A stretch of 64,000 bases of DNA, from NCBI GenBank assembly GCA_012295275.1, contig CM022678.1, positions 17,007,165 to 17,071,164 on the forward strand, given 5' to 3'. Positions within the stretch are counted from its first letter, which is position 1, and every line of letters begins with the position of its first letter. Below, piece by piece: positions 1 to 11,229 of this stretch. The DNA comes from Chrysomallon squamiferum. Lineage: Eukaryota; Mollusca; Gastropoda; Neomphalida; Peltospiridae. The notes below the pieces were generated by a model. The model saw only the letters and a list, made by a program, of their open reading frames with translations, did not search any database and was not told where the DNA came from. The position numbers were made by a program, and so were the translations under genes.

Positions 1-129
1 TCGTATGTGTACAGTCACATAATTAAACTGCCAGCCGTTACGTCCTATATATCTGTCATTTCAAGTATATGCAGTATACTCGTATACGAAGTATTACGTG
101 TATCCATGAATCGTATCTTAACATATCTG

Positions 130-545
130 TAACCTGAACACATTTCCTACTTATACAAGCTATCCTGCCTAATACATAGCTTTCCTTTGTATGCTATTAT
201 CTATCATCCCTATCTATCATGGGTATCTATCCTATCTAAAATATGTCTACTTTCATGGAATTCAGAATAACATATCTAGTGTGCTTGTTTTCTGCATACA
301 TATCTTCCTGATACGTGCGTTCATATGTGGTAACTGTTCTAGCTGACATGTGTATGATTCTTCTATCCTAGTTAACTATCAATATTTAACATACCAAATA
401 GTCTGTGTATCTGTGCTTACATAATACAACTATCCTCTATATATTTATATTTTTACTAGCATATCAACTGTTTTGTGTATATGTTCTTAGTTAACACATG
501 ATCTGTCATATATATCTATCCGGCTACTATTGATTCTGCTATCCT
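130..545. repeat. Minisatellite in intron 2 of receptor copy 1
   Basis: Degenerate tandem repeat with a unit of roughly 33 bases built around words such as ACATATCAACTATCCTGTGTAT and CTATCCT. Related arrays lie at the same place, just downstream of the ShK exon, in copies 2, 3, 5 and 6. Bases 1-130 hold the rest of the intron leading to an EGF exon that must lie left of the window. Extents are by eye. Confidence 0.6.
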
Positions 546-564
546 GCAACCGTGATAAATTTAC

Positions 565-675
565 CTGTACAAACGTGACAAGTCTTCAAACAGTCCATTT
601 CCGTTTCGTGTTCATTGCAGATTTCAACGGTACATAACTCTGATTTGTCAAAACATCTGAAACACTCAACTGAAA
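565..675 (-). CDS. Receptor copy 1, exon 2: ShK (ShKT) domain
   Basis: This 111-nt exon has phase-1 borders on both sides: acceptor cttcttcag and donor gtaaatt on the minus strand. It encodes about 37 residues with the six-cysteine ShK pattern ending CLKTCHVCTG, plus an extra Cys pair near the start (VECFRCFDK). ShKT domains are extracellular disulfide modules that occur in receptors and enzymes of many animals; here it is the membrane-distal module of a receptor, not a free peptide. It belongs with the signal exon at 3815-3881. The next exon (EGF repeats) lies off the left edge, so whether copy 1 is functional cannot be judged here. No inactivating change is visible. Confidence 0.82.
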
Positions 676-2437
676 CTGAAGAAGTTGAAAAAAAAAACTT
701 TATATGAAATAGTGTTCACAACGTAATTGTATACATACAAACATAGAAATATACACACCCATACAAACATGCTAATTAACACACACATATTGTATATACT
801 TACATTGTAAAATGAACATACATATATACATACATACACACGCTAGAGTGCAAATATGTATGCGGTGTAAAAAAATATATATGCATATATATTTTATTTT
901 TCTAAACTTTTATTTGGTCTCCATAACAGACTTGTTCAGTTACCATACAAATTATTGTCATTAAGTTGATAGTTGACGAATCCCGAATCGCTACGTTTAA
1001 CACGACCGTTATTGCAATTAACAAAAAATAAATTTTGCTTAAACCAACTAAATTTTACGATTTAAAGCGTTGAATTATATTTAAACGTATAGACATACGA
1101 ATTTGTTTCTTTTTTCTTTTTCTTTTTCTAAAATTCTTTTTATTATTATTATTATTTTTTTTTTATTATTTAGTTTGTTTTTTATTTTTTATTTTTTTTT
1201 TTTTTGATAATAAGAGATCCTATGGGATTGACATCAAACAAATCGTGGGTCACCCTAAGTTGGAAACCTATAAACCTAGTCAAGTGATTTCCAAAATTGT
1301 GAAATCTGTATTTTTTAACTTTTCTGTTAAATAATTGACAGGCATATACATTAAAAGAAGAAGAAATAAAAGGGCTTTACATAACTTGGGGCTTCTGCGA
1401 TCTACCACTAAAGGCAAAGCGTCCACAGTAGTCAGATCAAACGCCTACTGATGGACTCTAGTGCAAAAGTTAACGACCTCTCGTTTAGAGCAAAAGGATA
1501 CGTCCTGTACGTCATGACGTCACTGCTCCAGATATGTTTAAACTACTTATTGCTTGTGATCAAAAATGTCCTTTGATCTCCATAACTGATTCACTTAACA
1601 TACAAATTATTGTCATGAAGTTGACAGTTAACGAATCCCAAATTATTATGTTTAACATGACCTTGATTGTAATTAACAAAAATAAATTTTGCTTAAACGA
1701 ATTAAATGTATTATTGCATGCTAAAATTTATATTTAAACGTATAGACCAACATAAGTTAGGATAATGTTTGGAGGTAAATGAGTGTTTAGAGGCTCCTAC
1801 ATGTGTGTAACTTTGTGGTTGCTTTAAGCTTCAATTTCACTATGTTTTACTATATATCGAATATTTAGTTTTCCAATGATATATTAATGGAAAGCGTCTA
1901 ATGAAATAGTGAAGAAACTTTACTAAAACAAAAAAAGTATAACGAAAAGGTAATTAATTATATAAAAAGTAAGAGTCTGAAGAAGATTTCTAAGTTATTT
2001 AATTTAGGAACACTAAGAACGGGAAATAAATTCTACGGCTCCATGTATTTTTATACCAAACATCCCGATTAGGTGACAGCTGTTTTTTAATAATCAGAAG
2101 TACGTACTTTTCGGAGCCGAGTCTACATGTGCAATATTGTATTTGTCTATGTTATAAATTGTGTGGGATGTAGAATTATATATCATTTATTTATAAAAAT
2201 ATCTACCAAGTTTACAGTTTAATTATCTGGATATTATATTTCCCTCTCCCACTTTTCTAATTAAGGTGTCAGGTTATTTTTAACTCAATACAAATAATTT
2301 ATTTTATGTGGCCTAAACATTAAATGTTTCAATATCAGAAAGAAAGACAAGCACGCGAGTACTCTCATACACACAAACACGAGCGCTCGCACACTCACAC
2401 GATAATAATAATAAAAAAAAAAAAAAAAAACACCACT
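676..2437. other. Intron 1 of copy 1: dispersed repeats, no gene seen
   Basis: AT-rich intron sequence with poly-T and (TTA) runs near 1130-1205. It contains two copies, at about 900-1075 and 1555-1745, of a dispersed repeat that begins near GATCTCCATAACTGA and ends in an ATTAACAAAAATAAATTTTGC-like tail. Other copies are at about 3120-3290, 51220-51400 and 51930-52100. No coding sequence is supported. The small open frame at 1534-1737 is this repeat read through. Confidence 0.5.
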
Positions 2438-2486
2438 ATAATACAGTAATTGCCGAGGACATTTTTAATTCGACTTCAGTCCGCAT
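2438..2486 (-). pseudogene. Relic of a signal-peptide exon
   Basis: On the minus strand the sequence repeats the 5' leader and start of the family's first exon (MRTEVELKMSSAI) and then runs into a TAG stop about 17 codons in, where homology ends next to a poly-A run. No donor remains. It sits inside intron 1 of copy 1 as a spare, broken first exon. Confidence 0.65.
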
Positions 2487-2776
2487 GAATCGGATTTCTC
2501 AGTGTAGTTGTAAATTCGTGAGCGAGAAAGTTATTGGAGTTGCAGTATCTGCTCTACTATACGTAACACACTATCTTAAAATGTTAAATAGTTTAAACGA
2601 AAAAATAAAATAACAAATATCACCGACAACTTAAACTTATCCAAAAAGTACTAGAACGAATATCATTTGTGCTTTCTTCGGCCCCTATCTATAGCTTCAG
2701 TTTCTTTGTAGCTTATGGGGAACAGATCGTATTTAAAAATAAACATGTTTTTTTCCTCATATCTGTACAATGACAT

Positions 2777-3075
2777 ATGTCTATATTTAGAATAGAAGTC
2801 GTGTCAGGCCGGAAAATGTTTCCTTTACTCGAGAAGAGGTCATGGATACCGGTAAAAAGACATCGCCTACATATTTTTAAACTGTGCTCACTGTTGTTAA
2901 TTAAAATTAGATTGGCGGGGGAGGGGGAAATTACAGACCTATTACCTTTATTTTTACTACTTTCTTAAACAATAGATTAAATTTGTATCTTGAAATGATA
3001 TACTATTTCACATCCAAGAAGCATTTAGGAAGGATTATTGTACAAATGACCACGTTTACAGATTATGTGGATAAT
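2777..3075. repeat. Direct repeat shared with 51580-51890
   Basis: About 300 bases are nearly identical, in the same orientation, to 51580-51890 in intron 1 of copy 5; both contain the run GGCGGGGGAGGGGGAAATTA. The start also resembles the region upstream of the family's first exon, so this is a displaced piece of upstream DNA. It supports introns 1 of copies 1 and 5 being duplicates. Small open frames here are not genes. Confidence 0.7.
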
Positions 3076-3814
3076 AAAATCGAAATTATTATTGAATGTG
3101 CACAAAAAAAACAACTTGAATTGATCTCCATAACTGACTTCTTCAAATACTACACAAATTGTTGTCATTAAGTTGTTAACTAACGAATCGCGAATCACTA
3201 TGCTTAACGCAACGTTCATTGTAATTAACGAATATACATTTTGCATTAATCAACTAATTGTTATTATTGTATGCTTTAAATTCTACTTGGATGCGTGTCA
3301 GTGTTTTGAGACTGGTACACTACCAAGTCGCTGCCGAAAATCGCTGTGGCTTTTGAAGACAAAACGGCCACAGTAATCAGTCAAACGGCTGCGCATGGGC
3401 ACTAACGACAAGGTCAGCGACCTCTGCTATAGAGAAAAGGTATACATCCTATATGTAATGAAGTCACGGCTACAGAAAAAGAAACAGCTCCCAGGTATTT
3501 TTATAGTGTAATCAGTGTTGTAAATAAAATTAAAAGGCAGGCGAGGGTAAACATTACATCTATTAATTAGTGTGTTAAACAATAGATTAAAACTGTATCT
3601 TGTAGTGTTATACTAATTGAAGTTCAAGCAGGATTTAGGAATTCTAAAAAAAGTGTTTGAGTCTGTGTTTTCCTGTCCAAATTTTCTCATTTGCGTGTCA
3701 AATTATTTTAACACAATACAAATGAAGTAATTTATTTTAAGTGTGTTTAACATAATTCAGGCACAACACACGTGCACAATCAAACACATTTTTCAAGAAT
3801 TCAAATAAACTTAC

Positions 3815-3881
3815 CTGTCTGTGTTAAAAGAAACAGCAGAATTATTACCGAGGACATTTTTAATTCAACTTCCGTCCGCAT
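3815..3881 (-). CDS. Receptor copy 1, exon 1: signal peptide
   Basis: First coding exon, ending in a consensus donor (ACAG|gtaag). Starting at the upstream in-frame ATG it reads MRTEVELKMSSVIILLFLLTQ, a short charged n-region followed by a hydrophobic core typical of a signal peptide. A second in-frame ATG eight codons later (3857) could also serve. It ends in phase 1, matching the phase-1 ShK exon at 565-675. I chose the upstream ATG because copies 2, 4 and 5 keep an in-frame upstream ATG at slightly different positions, and in copy 2 the inner ATG is lost. Confidence 0.78.
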
Positions 3882-4119
3882 GAATCGGGTATCTCAACGT
3901 TCTTGTAAATTCGTGAGCAAGAAAGTTATTCCAGTTCCCAGTATCTGTTCTTCTATACATAATACATAATCTTCACATGTTAAATATTTAAAGAAGAAAG
4001 CAAAAATACTTATATTTGTCCTGTTGTTTGTGGTCTCTTTTCCCCAATCGAGAGTTTCAGTTTCCTTGTACGTCATGGAATAAAAATAGACATTGTTTCA
4101 TACTGACAGTGACGTGTGT

Positions 4120-4129
4120 CTATGTTTAG
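4120..4129 (-). promoter_or_regulatory. MEF2-like motif (degenerate) upstream of copy 1
   Basis: The minus strand reads CTAAACATAG here. The same position upstream of copies 2-6 reads CTAAATATAG, which fits YTAWWWWTAR (MEF2). Copy 1 carries one mismatch. Functional role is inferred only from position and conservation. Confidence 0.25.
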
Positions 4130-4445
4130 AATAGAGATCGTACTATACGGAAATATTTCCTTTGTATATACGTACGAATGCAGATGCATTGATACATAAG
4201 TAAATACAAGTAAAGTCTACACACACACACACTGACACACACACACAAACACACAAACAGGCACACAAAGGCATACATGAATTGACGCAGGTAGAAACGT
4301 AGAGACACACATACACATATTAGAATACGCACATACAAACATGCAAACATATACAAAAAAAACTCATAAATTTAAATATATATACAGATACATACACAGA
4401 GAAAGACAGAGACAGGGCGCGGGACAGAGACAGAGACAGTGAGAT

Positions 4446-4553
<108 letters not shown>

Positions 4554-5846
4554 ACATATACTTTAGCATGCATCTCTATATGAAAGACGAAGAAAATGAA
4601 AAGAAGATCTATTTCATTTATATTTTTATTATAACAGTTGTTCTTAATGTTATTATTATTGTTTTTAGTATCCTTGACCACACTCCTGAATTATTGTTAT
4701 CAGTTTAAAACAGAAAAAAGGTTAACTGAACATTTTACTCAGTATATGATTATAAATTCAAACTGTAAAATCTTCCATTACCCGAATGTTTTTTTTTCAA
4801 AGCAGATTCTGTATAAAATTGATATGTAAATAAAAACAGCTAAACGGACACTCACAGACATACAAACATATTTAAGCAAATTTTTACTAGCTCAGTTTTG
4901 TAACGGCCGGAATGTAAACATTCATTTTGCTCTGTTCTTCACCAAAATGTAATTGTCTCGTATTCTCAGTTACAGATATTTACAAATAAAAATATATAGA
5001 CTTTTTACATTTCACTCATCATTAAACCCACTGTATTTATGTTTAATATAAGTGTCACAAAAGTGTTTTAAATGTTTTCCTTTTTATAAACATGGAAACG
5101 GCCAACCTAGAATAATTTTTAGTATATTTCCATTGGTCACTTTACTCATTACAGGACCAGATTTCTTAATTATAGAAATGTCTTCTTTCTGGTTGCACAA
5201 ATTTCTCTCAGGCTTTTTTTATTTTTTTTCACTTCTCATCAGAAACGTTTTGGAAATTCAGCAACAAATTATTTCTTTTGATTCAAGATTCCAATACAAT
5301 TAATGTACTTTTATTAATTCCTGTTTCTTTCCAATGAAGATGCTTTCTCCTTTATAATTCTTGCCATCTGAATTACGGTTCATAAAAAGAACAAAAATTG
5401 GAAATGAAAAGACTTTTTTTTTTCAAATTTATTTTTAATTTCTCATTTTTGTTTGAAGTCAGCTTCTGTTACATCACCCGTTCTTAAATGATCTTGAATA
5501 ATAACAACCAATCTAACAGAAGCTGATGAATAAAATTGTACTGCATCTGAAATGAAAAATAAAAATAACAGATTTTGTGAAGAAGAAGAAGAAGAAGAAG
5601 TACAAAAAAACAACAACAACAGCAACAAGAATCACAACCATAATAATACCATAATGATAATTGTATATAAATAATGATTTCTAATGATTAGATAATCCAA
5701 AATACTCAAAAAAAGTTTGCACCATTTGAATTCGTTGTTTCCTAAAAGGTGACACACAAACAAGAACATTAAGTTTTCCTTTGGTCAGTGCCTGGTCAAG
5801 AAGGTAATCTATAGCTATGAAAGTACCTGTCCTTCCAACCCCATCA

Positions 5847-6210
5847 TTGGAACGAAATTTTAATAACATTACAAATGAACTGTATTTCAACTGAGAAAAG
5901 AGAAAAATGAAGAAGAAGTACAAGGGGAAAAAGACTATTCTAATGTAGATTTCAAAATAGCTACTAATATATCATTTGCATTTTTGTATTAATCAGAAAA
6001 TTAACCATGAGTTGCATAGTTGAAAAGAGAATGAAAATTCAATTATTATTTAGTATGCTGTCATTCATTAATAATTTTATTTATTCATTTATTCACAAAA
6101 CTATTTATTTTTTCCCTTTTTCCTTCTTTCTTTATTTGTTTTTATTCATATTTTGTTTATATGTTTGTACTAAATAAAACAAAATTAATTAGAACAGTAA
6201 ACTAATATAC
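5847..6210. other. Intron e-f of copy 2: nothing found
   Basis: AT-rich sequence with T-rich runs between two phosphatase exon relics. No feature is supported. Confidence 0.5.
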
Positions 6211-6369
6211 CTGCAGTAAACCTTTCACGGATGATCATCTTTGAGCCCCCTCACATACAGGATAAAATAAATCAATGCATGTACATTGTTTGACATTTCT
6301 TTGTCTATCCAGTCATGTAGTGTAGTTGTGTTACGGTTCTTGTCAATTCTGGATTACTTTTCTTAATAC

Positions 6370-6738
6370 ATAAATGAATCAAACAAAGAAACAAATAAAT
6401 ATAGGAAGGACAAGAGAAAGAAAAAACAAAAGAAAATAATTAATTATTAATTAAATAAGTAAATAAATAAACAAAAGTAAAGAAATAAATCAGATTTAAT
6501 TAATTAATTATCTAATAAGGAAATAAACAAAAAATAAATGTATCTATCTATCTATCTATCTATCTATATATATATAAATGTATGTATGCAGATATGTGTG
6601 TTGCGTATTATGTATGCATGTACTTAGGTATGTAGATATGGATAGACCTATGTATTTACAGTACCAGAAGAAGAAAAAAAAAAAACCTTTAGAACATTAT
6701 AAACTTTCTCATGGGTTAAAAATTAAATATAAAAAAAC
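6370..6738. repeat. Simple-sequence intron of copy 2
   Basis: A/T-rich tetranucleotide-like sequence (AAAT, TTAA) followed by (ATCT)n at about 6541-6566, a short (TA)n and degenerate GTAT. The corresponding intron in copies 3 and 4 also holds GTAT/GT repeats. Confidence 0.6.
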
Positions 6739-6844
6739 CTTCGAAAGATTAAAAATCCTAGAAGTGTATGTTGGATGAACTTCAACTTCTTTCAGTTGGA
6801 CCATAATGTCTTTAAACATAAGAATGAAGTTCCAAATATATAAA

Positions 6845-7260
6845 TAATACCTACTTATACAAGCTATTCTGCCTCATACATAGCTTTCCTTTGTATGCTA
6901 TAATCTATCATGCGTATCTATAATGGACATCTGTCGTACCTAAAATATGTCTACTGTCATGAAATTCTGAACAACATATCTAATATGTTTGTATTGTGCA
7001 CATATTTCCCCTAATATATCCGTTCCTCTCTGCTATCTATCCTATCAGAGATGTGTATGATTGATCTATCCTAGTTAGCTATCCTCATTTAACATACAAA
7101 ATATTCTGTGTATCTGTGCTTACATAATACCACAACTATCCTGTGTATACATATATCTTTACTTAACATATGAATTATCCTGTGCATCTATCCTTACTTT
7201 AACATATGCGCTGTCCTTTACATCTATCCTGCTGCTCTTGACGCTGCTATTCTGAAACAC
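6845..7260. repeat. Intron-2 minisatellite of copy 2
   Basis: Same family as 130-545 (CTATCCTGTGTAT and ACATAT words). Its left end abuts the truncated phosphatase exon d, marking a deletion junction at about 6824-6845. Confidence 0.65.
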
Positions 7261-7272
7261 TCATAACTTTAC

Positions 7273-7380
7273 CTGTGCAAAGTCTACAAGTCTTCATACA
7301 TTCCATTTCTTTTTCCGGCTCGCAGTTGTCAGAGGAACATAGCAGTGAGTTGTCTTTACATGTGAAACTCTTCACTGAAA
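7273..7380 (-). CDS. Receptor copy 2, exon 2: ShK domain (in a pseudogene)
   Basis: A 108-nt exon with intact acceptor (ttgttcag) and donor (ACAG|gtaaag), phase 1 on both sides. It encodes a clean six-Cys ShK module (start VSVKSFTCKDNSLLC, end CMKTCRLCTG). The exon is undamaged, but downstream there is no EGF or TM exon: within 450 bases the sequence becomes a half phosphatase exon. A transcript could still give a short secreted ShK peptide; that is inference. Confidence 0.75.
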
Positions 7381-7439
7381 CTGAACAAGGTGAAGCAACA
7401 TTATATCAAGTATTCATCATGAAGTCAAATTAAACATAC

Positions 7440-7780
7440 AAGCATACATACAAACATACATACATGCATATACACCCACACAATTATACAGATGAAAACA
7501 ATGATATTGTAAAGAATTATACTAAAGCATAACTATAGATAGATTTAAACATACATACATACATATATATATATATATGTATGTATGTAAATATGTATTT
7601 ATGTATGTCTATATGTATGTATAGGCCTACACGCACATAGCAAGGGAGGAACAAAATATTTAATATTTTCCTCTTATATAATTAATTAATTAATTTATTT
7701 ATTATTTTTCTATTTCACATTTATTTACAAAAGTGATACAAGTGAAAAGAATATCGCTTTGATGTATCAAAAGAAGTAAA
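7440..7780. repeat. (ATAC)n/(GTAT)n and AT-rich sequence
   Basis: Degenerate ATAC tetranucleotides at 7440-7560, then (TA)n and GTAT to about 7640, then TTAA/TTAT runs. No gene is seen. Confidence 0.7.
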
Positions 7781-8110
7781 ATATGTCGTTTCAAATGTTA
7801 CAAGTATTAACTTTTCTTTTAATAGCTTAAACAATCAACATAAATGTGAATGTTTAAACCAGCTGTTGAAACACATAACAGTAAATAAGGCTAACGGCTA
7901 ACCAAGTTGAAACGTTTCACCGAGCTATCGCTGTGTATCCGGCACTGTTGGGCGGACAGGACATTATACTTATGATACTCATATAACCTCATTGCCACCT
8001 AAGACAAGTACATTATTCTTAAATCTAATTTGTTTTAATAAATCTAAATAATTACCTCAGTATATTTACACCAAAATTCGAGATTGTCTATCTCGTGCAG
8101 AGCTCCTGAA
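7780..8110. repeat. Dispersed ~300-bp module (copies at 32150-32470 and 43990-44320)
   Basis: Three copies in the window share words such as GTTTAAACCAGCTGT and ACTCATATAACCTCATT. They lie upstream of or between receptor exons, in the same orientation. The left end of the module's AT-rich tail (8055-8104) has ag...gt borders on the minus strand and might be a relic exon, but I cannot assign it. Nature unknown: an old mobile element or duplicated intron. Confidence 0.55.
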
Positions 8111-9130
8111 ACAATTCATTTATATTTGTATATAATAGAAATGTACAAATGCTATTTAATTTATTTTGGAATGCTATGTGTGTTTTCTTTTTCTTTTCTT
8201 AAATAGTTACTTTATTTAATAATTTTTGTTCCTTATTAAAACAAAATGAAACGGATTTGTAATAAACTTACATTAAATTTAACTTATTATTACTGTTCTT
8301 ATTTTTAAAGGTGTTTATTTTTTTATTATTTACTTATTTATTTATTTGTTATTTTTCAGCTATCACCCACTTTCAAACAGTGAACAGTTGGAAGACCATG
8401 GAACTCTCCATAATTTAACAACTAAGGGATTAAACTAAAACAGTATTTATTTCAATTTCATTACAAGTTTAAATAATTATTCATCAAAGTTTTATGACTA
8501 AAAATTAAGTCAATCAGTCAGTGCGGCGTATCACGTGTAGTGTAAAGACCGCGGTTTGAATTTCCACGACATTTCATGAAAGGATGTGCAATTACCGGGT
8601 ACAGAGTCGTCTTTTTGTCGTATTTTCAAACTTTCGATTTTTAAACATTTCTACGAATTTCATTTTTCTTCTTATTTTTTTAAAATGTTCTCTGCTAAGA
8701 GATCCTATGGAGAGAACAACAAATCGTGGTTCACATTAAGGAAGAACACTATAAAAATTGTAAAAGAATTTCGAAAATTTCGAGATCTATAAATTTGCTA
8801 TTAAATAATTGAAAGACAGATATATATAAATATAAAGAAAAAAAAGAAAAGAATAAGAAAGAAAAAAGAAAATGGTTTTACATAGCTTAGGAACTCTGCG
8901 ATGTACCAAAAACGGGAAAGCGCCCCAACTAGTCAGAATAAAGCCCACTGATGAACTCTAGTGCCAAAGTTAATGACCTCTGGTTTACAGTAAAATGATG
9001 CGTCCTATATGTGATGACGTCTTATGACTAATTATTTCTTGTGATGTTTCGTCATTAATTAACATTAAATTGGTGGGGGAGGATTATAAACCTATTACAT
9101 TTATTTTTACCACTCTGTTTAATAATCGTA
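8110..9130. other. Intron 1 of copy 2: no gene seen
   Basis: AT-rich intron. 8380-9060 resembles 21420-22100 (copy 3) and, inverted, 59000-59480 (copy 6), including the words GTCAGTGCGGCG and AAAGACCGCGGTTTGAATTTCC. The open frame at 8586-8792 is not conserved among these copies. Confidence 0.5.
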
Positions 9131-9149
9131 TTTGATCTTTTATTTGAAG

Positions 9150-10290
9150 TTCAAGCAGGATTTAGGAAGGATTATTATACACATAACAAATTGCACACAT
9201 TAAGAGGATAAAATAATGCAAATTTTCATACGGTGTCAATTTCACTGTGTTTTACTATATTTATAATATTGCTCTTTCTAAAAATATTTTTATGAAAACA
9301 GTTTGGTTGAATCTGTTTGTACGACGAATGCTTGTAAAATAACCCGATCAGCTTAAAACTTTGAAACATAACATTTTATCCATAACGAGCTGGCGGCTAC
9401 CCAATACAGTTCTGACTGAAATCAATCTCTCTGGTTCGCAATACGAGATAACGTTCATACAGTAAACACAAAGACACGACTTAACATTGTACATTAGTGC
9501 AGTTTTTATTCAGATCGCTGCTCAAATTGAAATTAAATGAAGCGTTGAAAAGTCAGTATAAATATTTCAAACCAGTATGACAGGTTACTAATACAGGCAC
9601 TTTGGAATATCTTATACATACAATATATATATATATATTTAGTTGCTATTATTATTATAAAAGAAATATAAATAAAAATAATAAAAATCACAAAAACGAT
9701 ATAAAAATTATAAATTATATTTGATCTATTATTTTAAGTTCAAGCAGATGTTTGGAGATGGGGAAGTGTTTAGACGTTCCTACAAGCTTCGTTTCCACTG
9801 TGTTTTACTACATTTAAAATATTGCTCTTTCTAAAATTATGTTAATGAAAACAGTTTGGTTGAATCTGTTTGTAGGACGAATGTTTGTAGAATATCCCGA
9901 TCAGCTTAAAACTTTGAAACGTAACATTTTATCCATAACGAGGTGTCGTCTACCCAACACAGATCTGACTGAAATCAATCTCTCTGGTTCGCAATACGAG
10001 ATAACGTTCATACAGTAAACACAAAGACACGACTTAACATTTTACATTAGTGTAGTTTTTATTCAGATCGCTGCTCAAGCGGAAACTAAATAAAGCGTTG
10101 AAAAGTCAGTATAAATATTTCAAACCAGTATGACGGGCTACTAATACAGGCACTTTGGAATATCTTATATATACAACAAATATATATATATATTTAGTAG
10201 CTATTGTTATTATAAAAGAAATATAAATAAAAATCAGAAAAATCAGAAAAACGATATAAAAATTATAAATTATATAAAAATTACAGGAAA
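9150..10290. repeat. Tandem duplication of ~550 bp
   Basis: About 9150-9715 and 9720-10290 are two tandem copies with an offset near 553 bases, sharing blocks such as CAATCTCTCTGGTTCGCAAT and CAGATCGCTGCTCAA. Each ends in a (TA)n tract. A related inverted fragment lies near 58790-58920. It is inside intron 1 of copy 2; no coding content is seen. Confidence 0.75.
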
Positions 10291-10501
10291 AACAAGTAAA
10301 AAAACTAATTATATGTAAATTATTTAATTTAGGAACACAAATCATGAGACATAAATTCTACAGCTATATGTATTTTTTTAGATCCTGATGACCGATAATT
10401 GTGTTTTCATAATCAGATATACGTATATATAAATATATAGATACTGATATTGATATATATTATATTTATTAAGTACACTACGCGCCTTAATATATGTAAG
10501 G

Positions 10502-10534
<33 letters not shown>

Positions 10535-10861
10535 TAAATGGTGTGGAATGTAGATTTTTACTTTCGTGGAATGTAGAAGTTTATAATTTGATTTTCTCAA
10601 TCCAAAGATTTCTTGTCCATGTTTTCTCATTAGAGTGTCTGGTGATTTTCAACACAATACAAATCAGTTATTTTATATGGCCTTACATAGTTCAGAAAGA
10701 AACACAAGCAGTATATACACACATAAACACAAGCACGAGCGCACACACACAAACACAACCGCATAGACGTACGCTCACACACAGTCACACACGCACACAT
10801 ACAAACACAACACACGTGCACAGACTGAAACACAATTTTAAAGAATTCAAACACACTTACC

Positions 10862-10925
10862 TCTCTGCGATAGAACTAACAGTAGAATTATTACCGGGGA
10901 TATTTTTAATTCAACTTTTGTCATT
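10862..10925 (-). CDS. Receptor copy 2, exon 1: signal peptide (pseudogene)
   Basis: Minus-strand first exon with start MTKVELKISPVIILLLVLSQ and donor AGAG|gtaagt. The inner ATG found in other copies is ATA here, but an upstream in-frame ATG at 10925 keeps a plausible signal peptide. It ends in phase 1 and joins the ShK exon at 7273-7380. The gene as a whole is broken further down. Confidence 0.68.
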
Positions 10926-11206
10926 TCGAATCGTTTATATCAATGTTCCTGTAAATTCGTGAGCGAGAAAGTTATTCGAGTTTCCAGTATCTATTCTTCT
11001 ATACGTAACACACTATCTTAACATGTTAAGATGAAGAAAAAAAAATATAAAACAAAAAATACTGATATTTTCCCACTAAAATTCTAGAATGTCGTGTCCT
11101 TCGTAGCCGCTTCGGACATATCTGCTGTTTCAGTTTCCTGGTAGGTCACGGGAATAGCTAAGTTCTAAAACTAGACATGTGACATGTATTTTACACGCTC
11201 GCTTGT

Positions 11207-11216
11207 CTATATTTAG
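11207..11216 (-). promoter_or_regulatory. MEF2-like motif upstream of copy 2
   Basis: The minus strand reads CTAAATATAG, about 285 bases before the start codon, at the place shared by copies 2-6. Conservation may simply reflect recent duplication. Confidence 0.3.
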
Positions 11217-11229
11217 AATAGGTGTCCTA

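Larger units (their letters stand above)
5100..6823 (-). pseudogene. Receptor copy 2 pseudogene: phosphatase exons d (part) to g
   Basis: Minus-strand relics of the PTP domain-1 exons. Exon d is at 6739-6823 and lacks its 5' half (residues like IMVQLKEVEVHPTYTSRIFN). Exon e is at 6211-6361: a 1-nt loss at the WMD loop and a 9-nt loss near the end shift the frame, and the catalytic His codon is TAC (Tyr). Exon f is at 5711-5846 with DGVGRTGTFIAIDYLLDQAL, but its acceptor is aa instead of ag and its donor is lost. Exon g is about 5480-5549 with an in-frame TAA. A linker-exon relic (KEKASSLERNRN) is at about 5325-5387. The normal phosphatase would hydrolyse or bind phosphotyrosine proteins at the inner membrane; this copy cannot make it. 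Confidence 0.88.

Noticed and set aside
130-545. CRISPR-like array of ~33-bp repeats
   Set aside because: Units are contiguous and degenerate with no unique spacers, and the DNA is animal.
10902-10904. Loss of the start codon (ATG to ATA) in copy 2
   Set aside because: An in-frame ATG at 10925 remains, so this change alone does not inactivate the exon.
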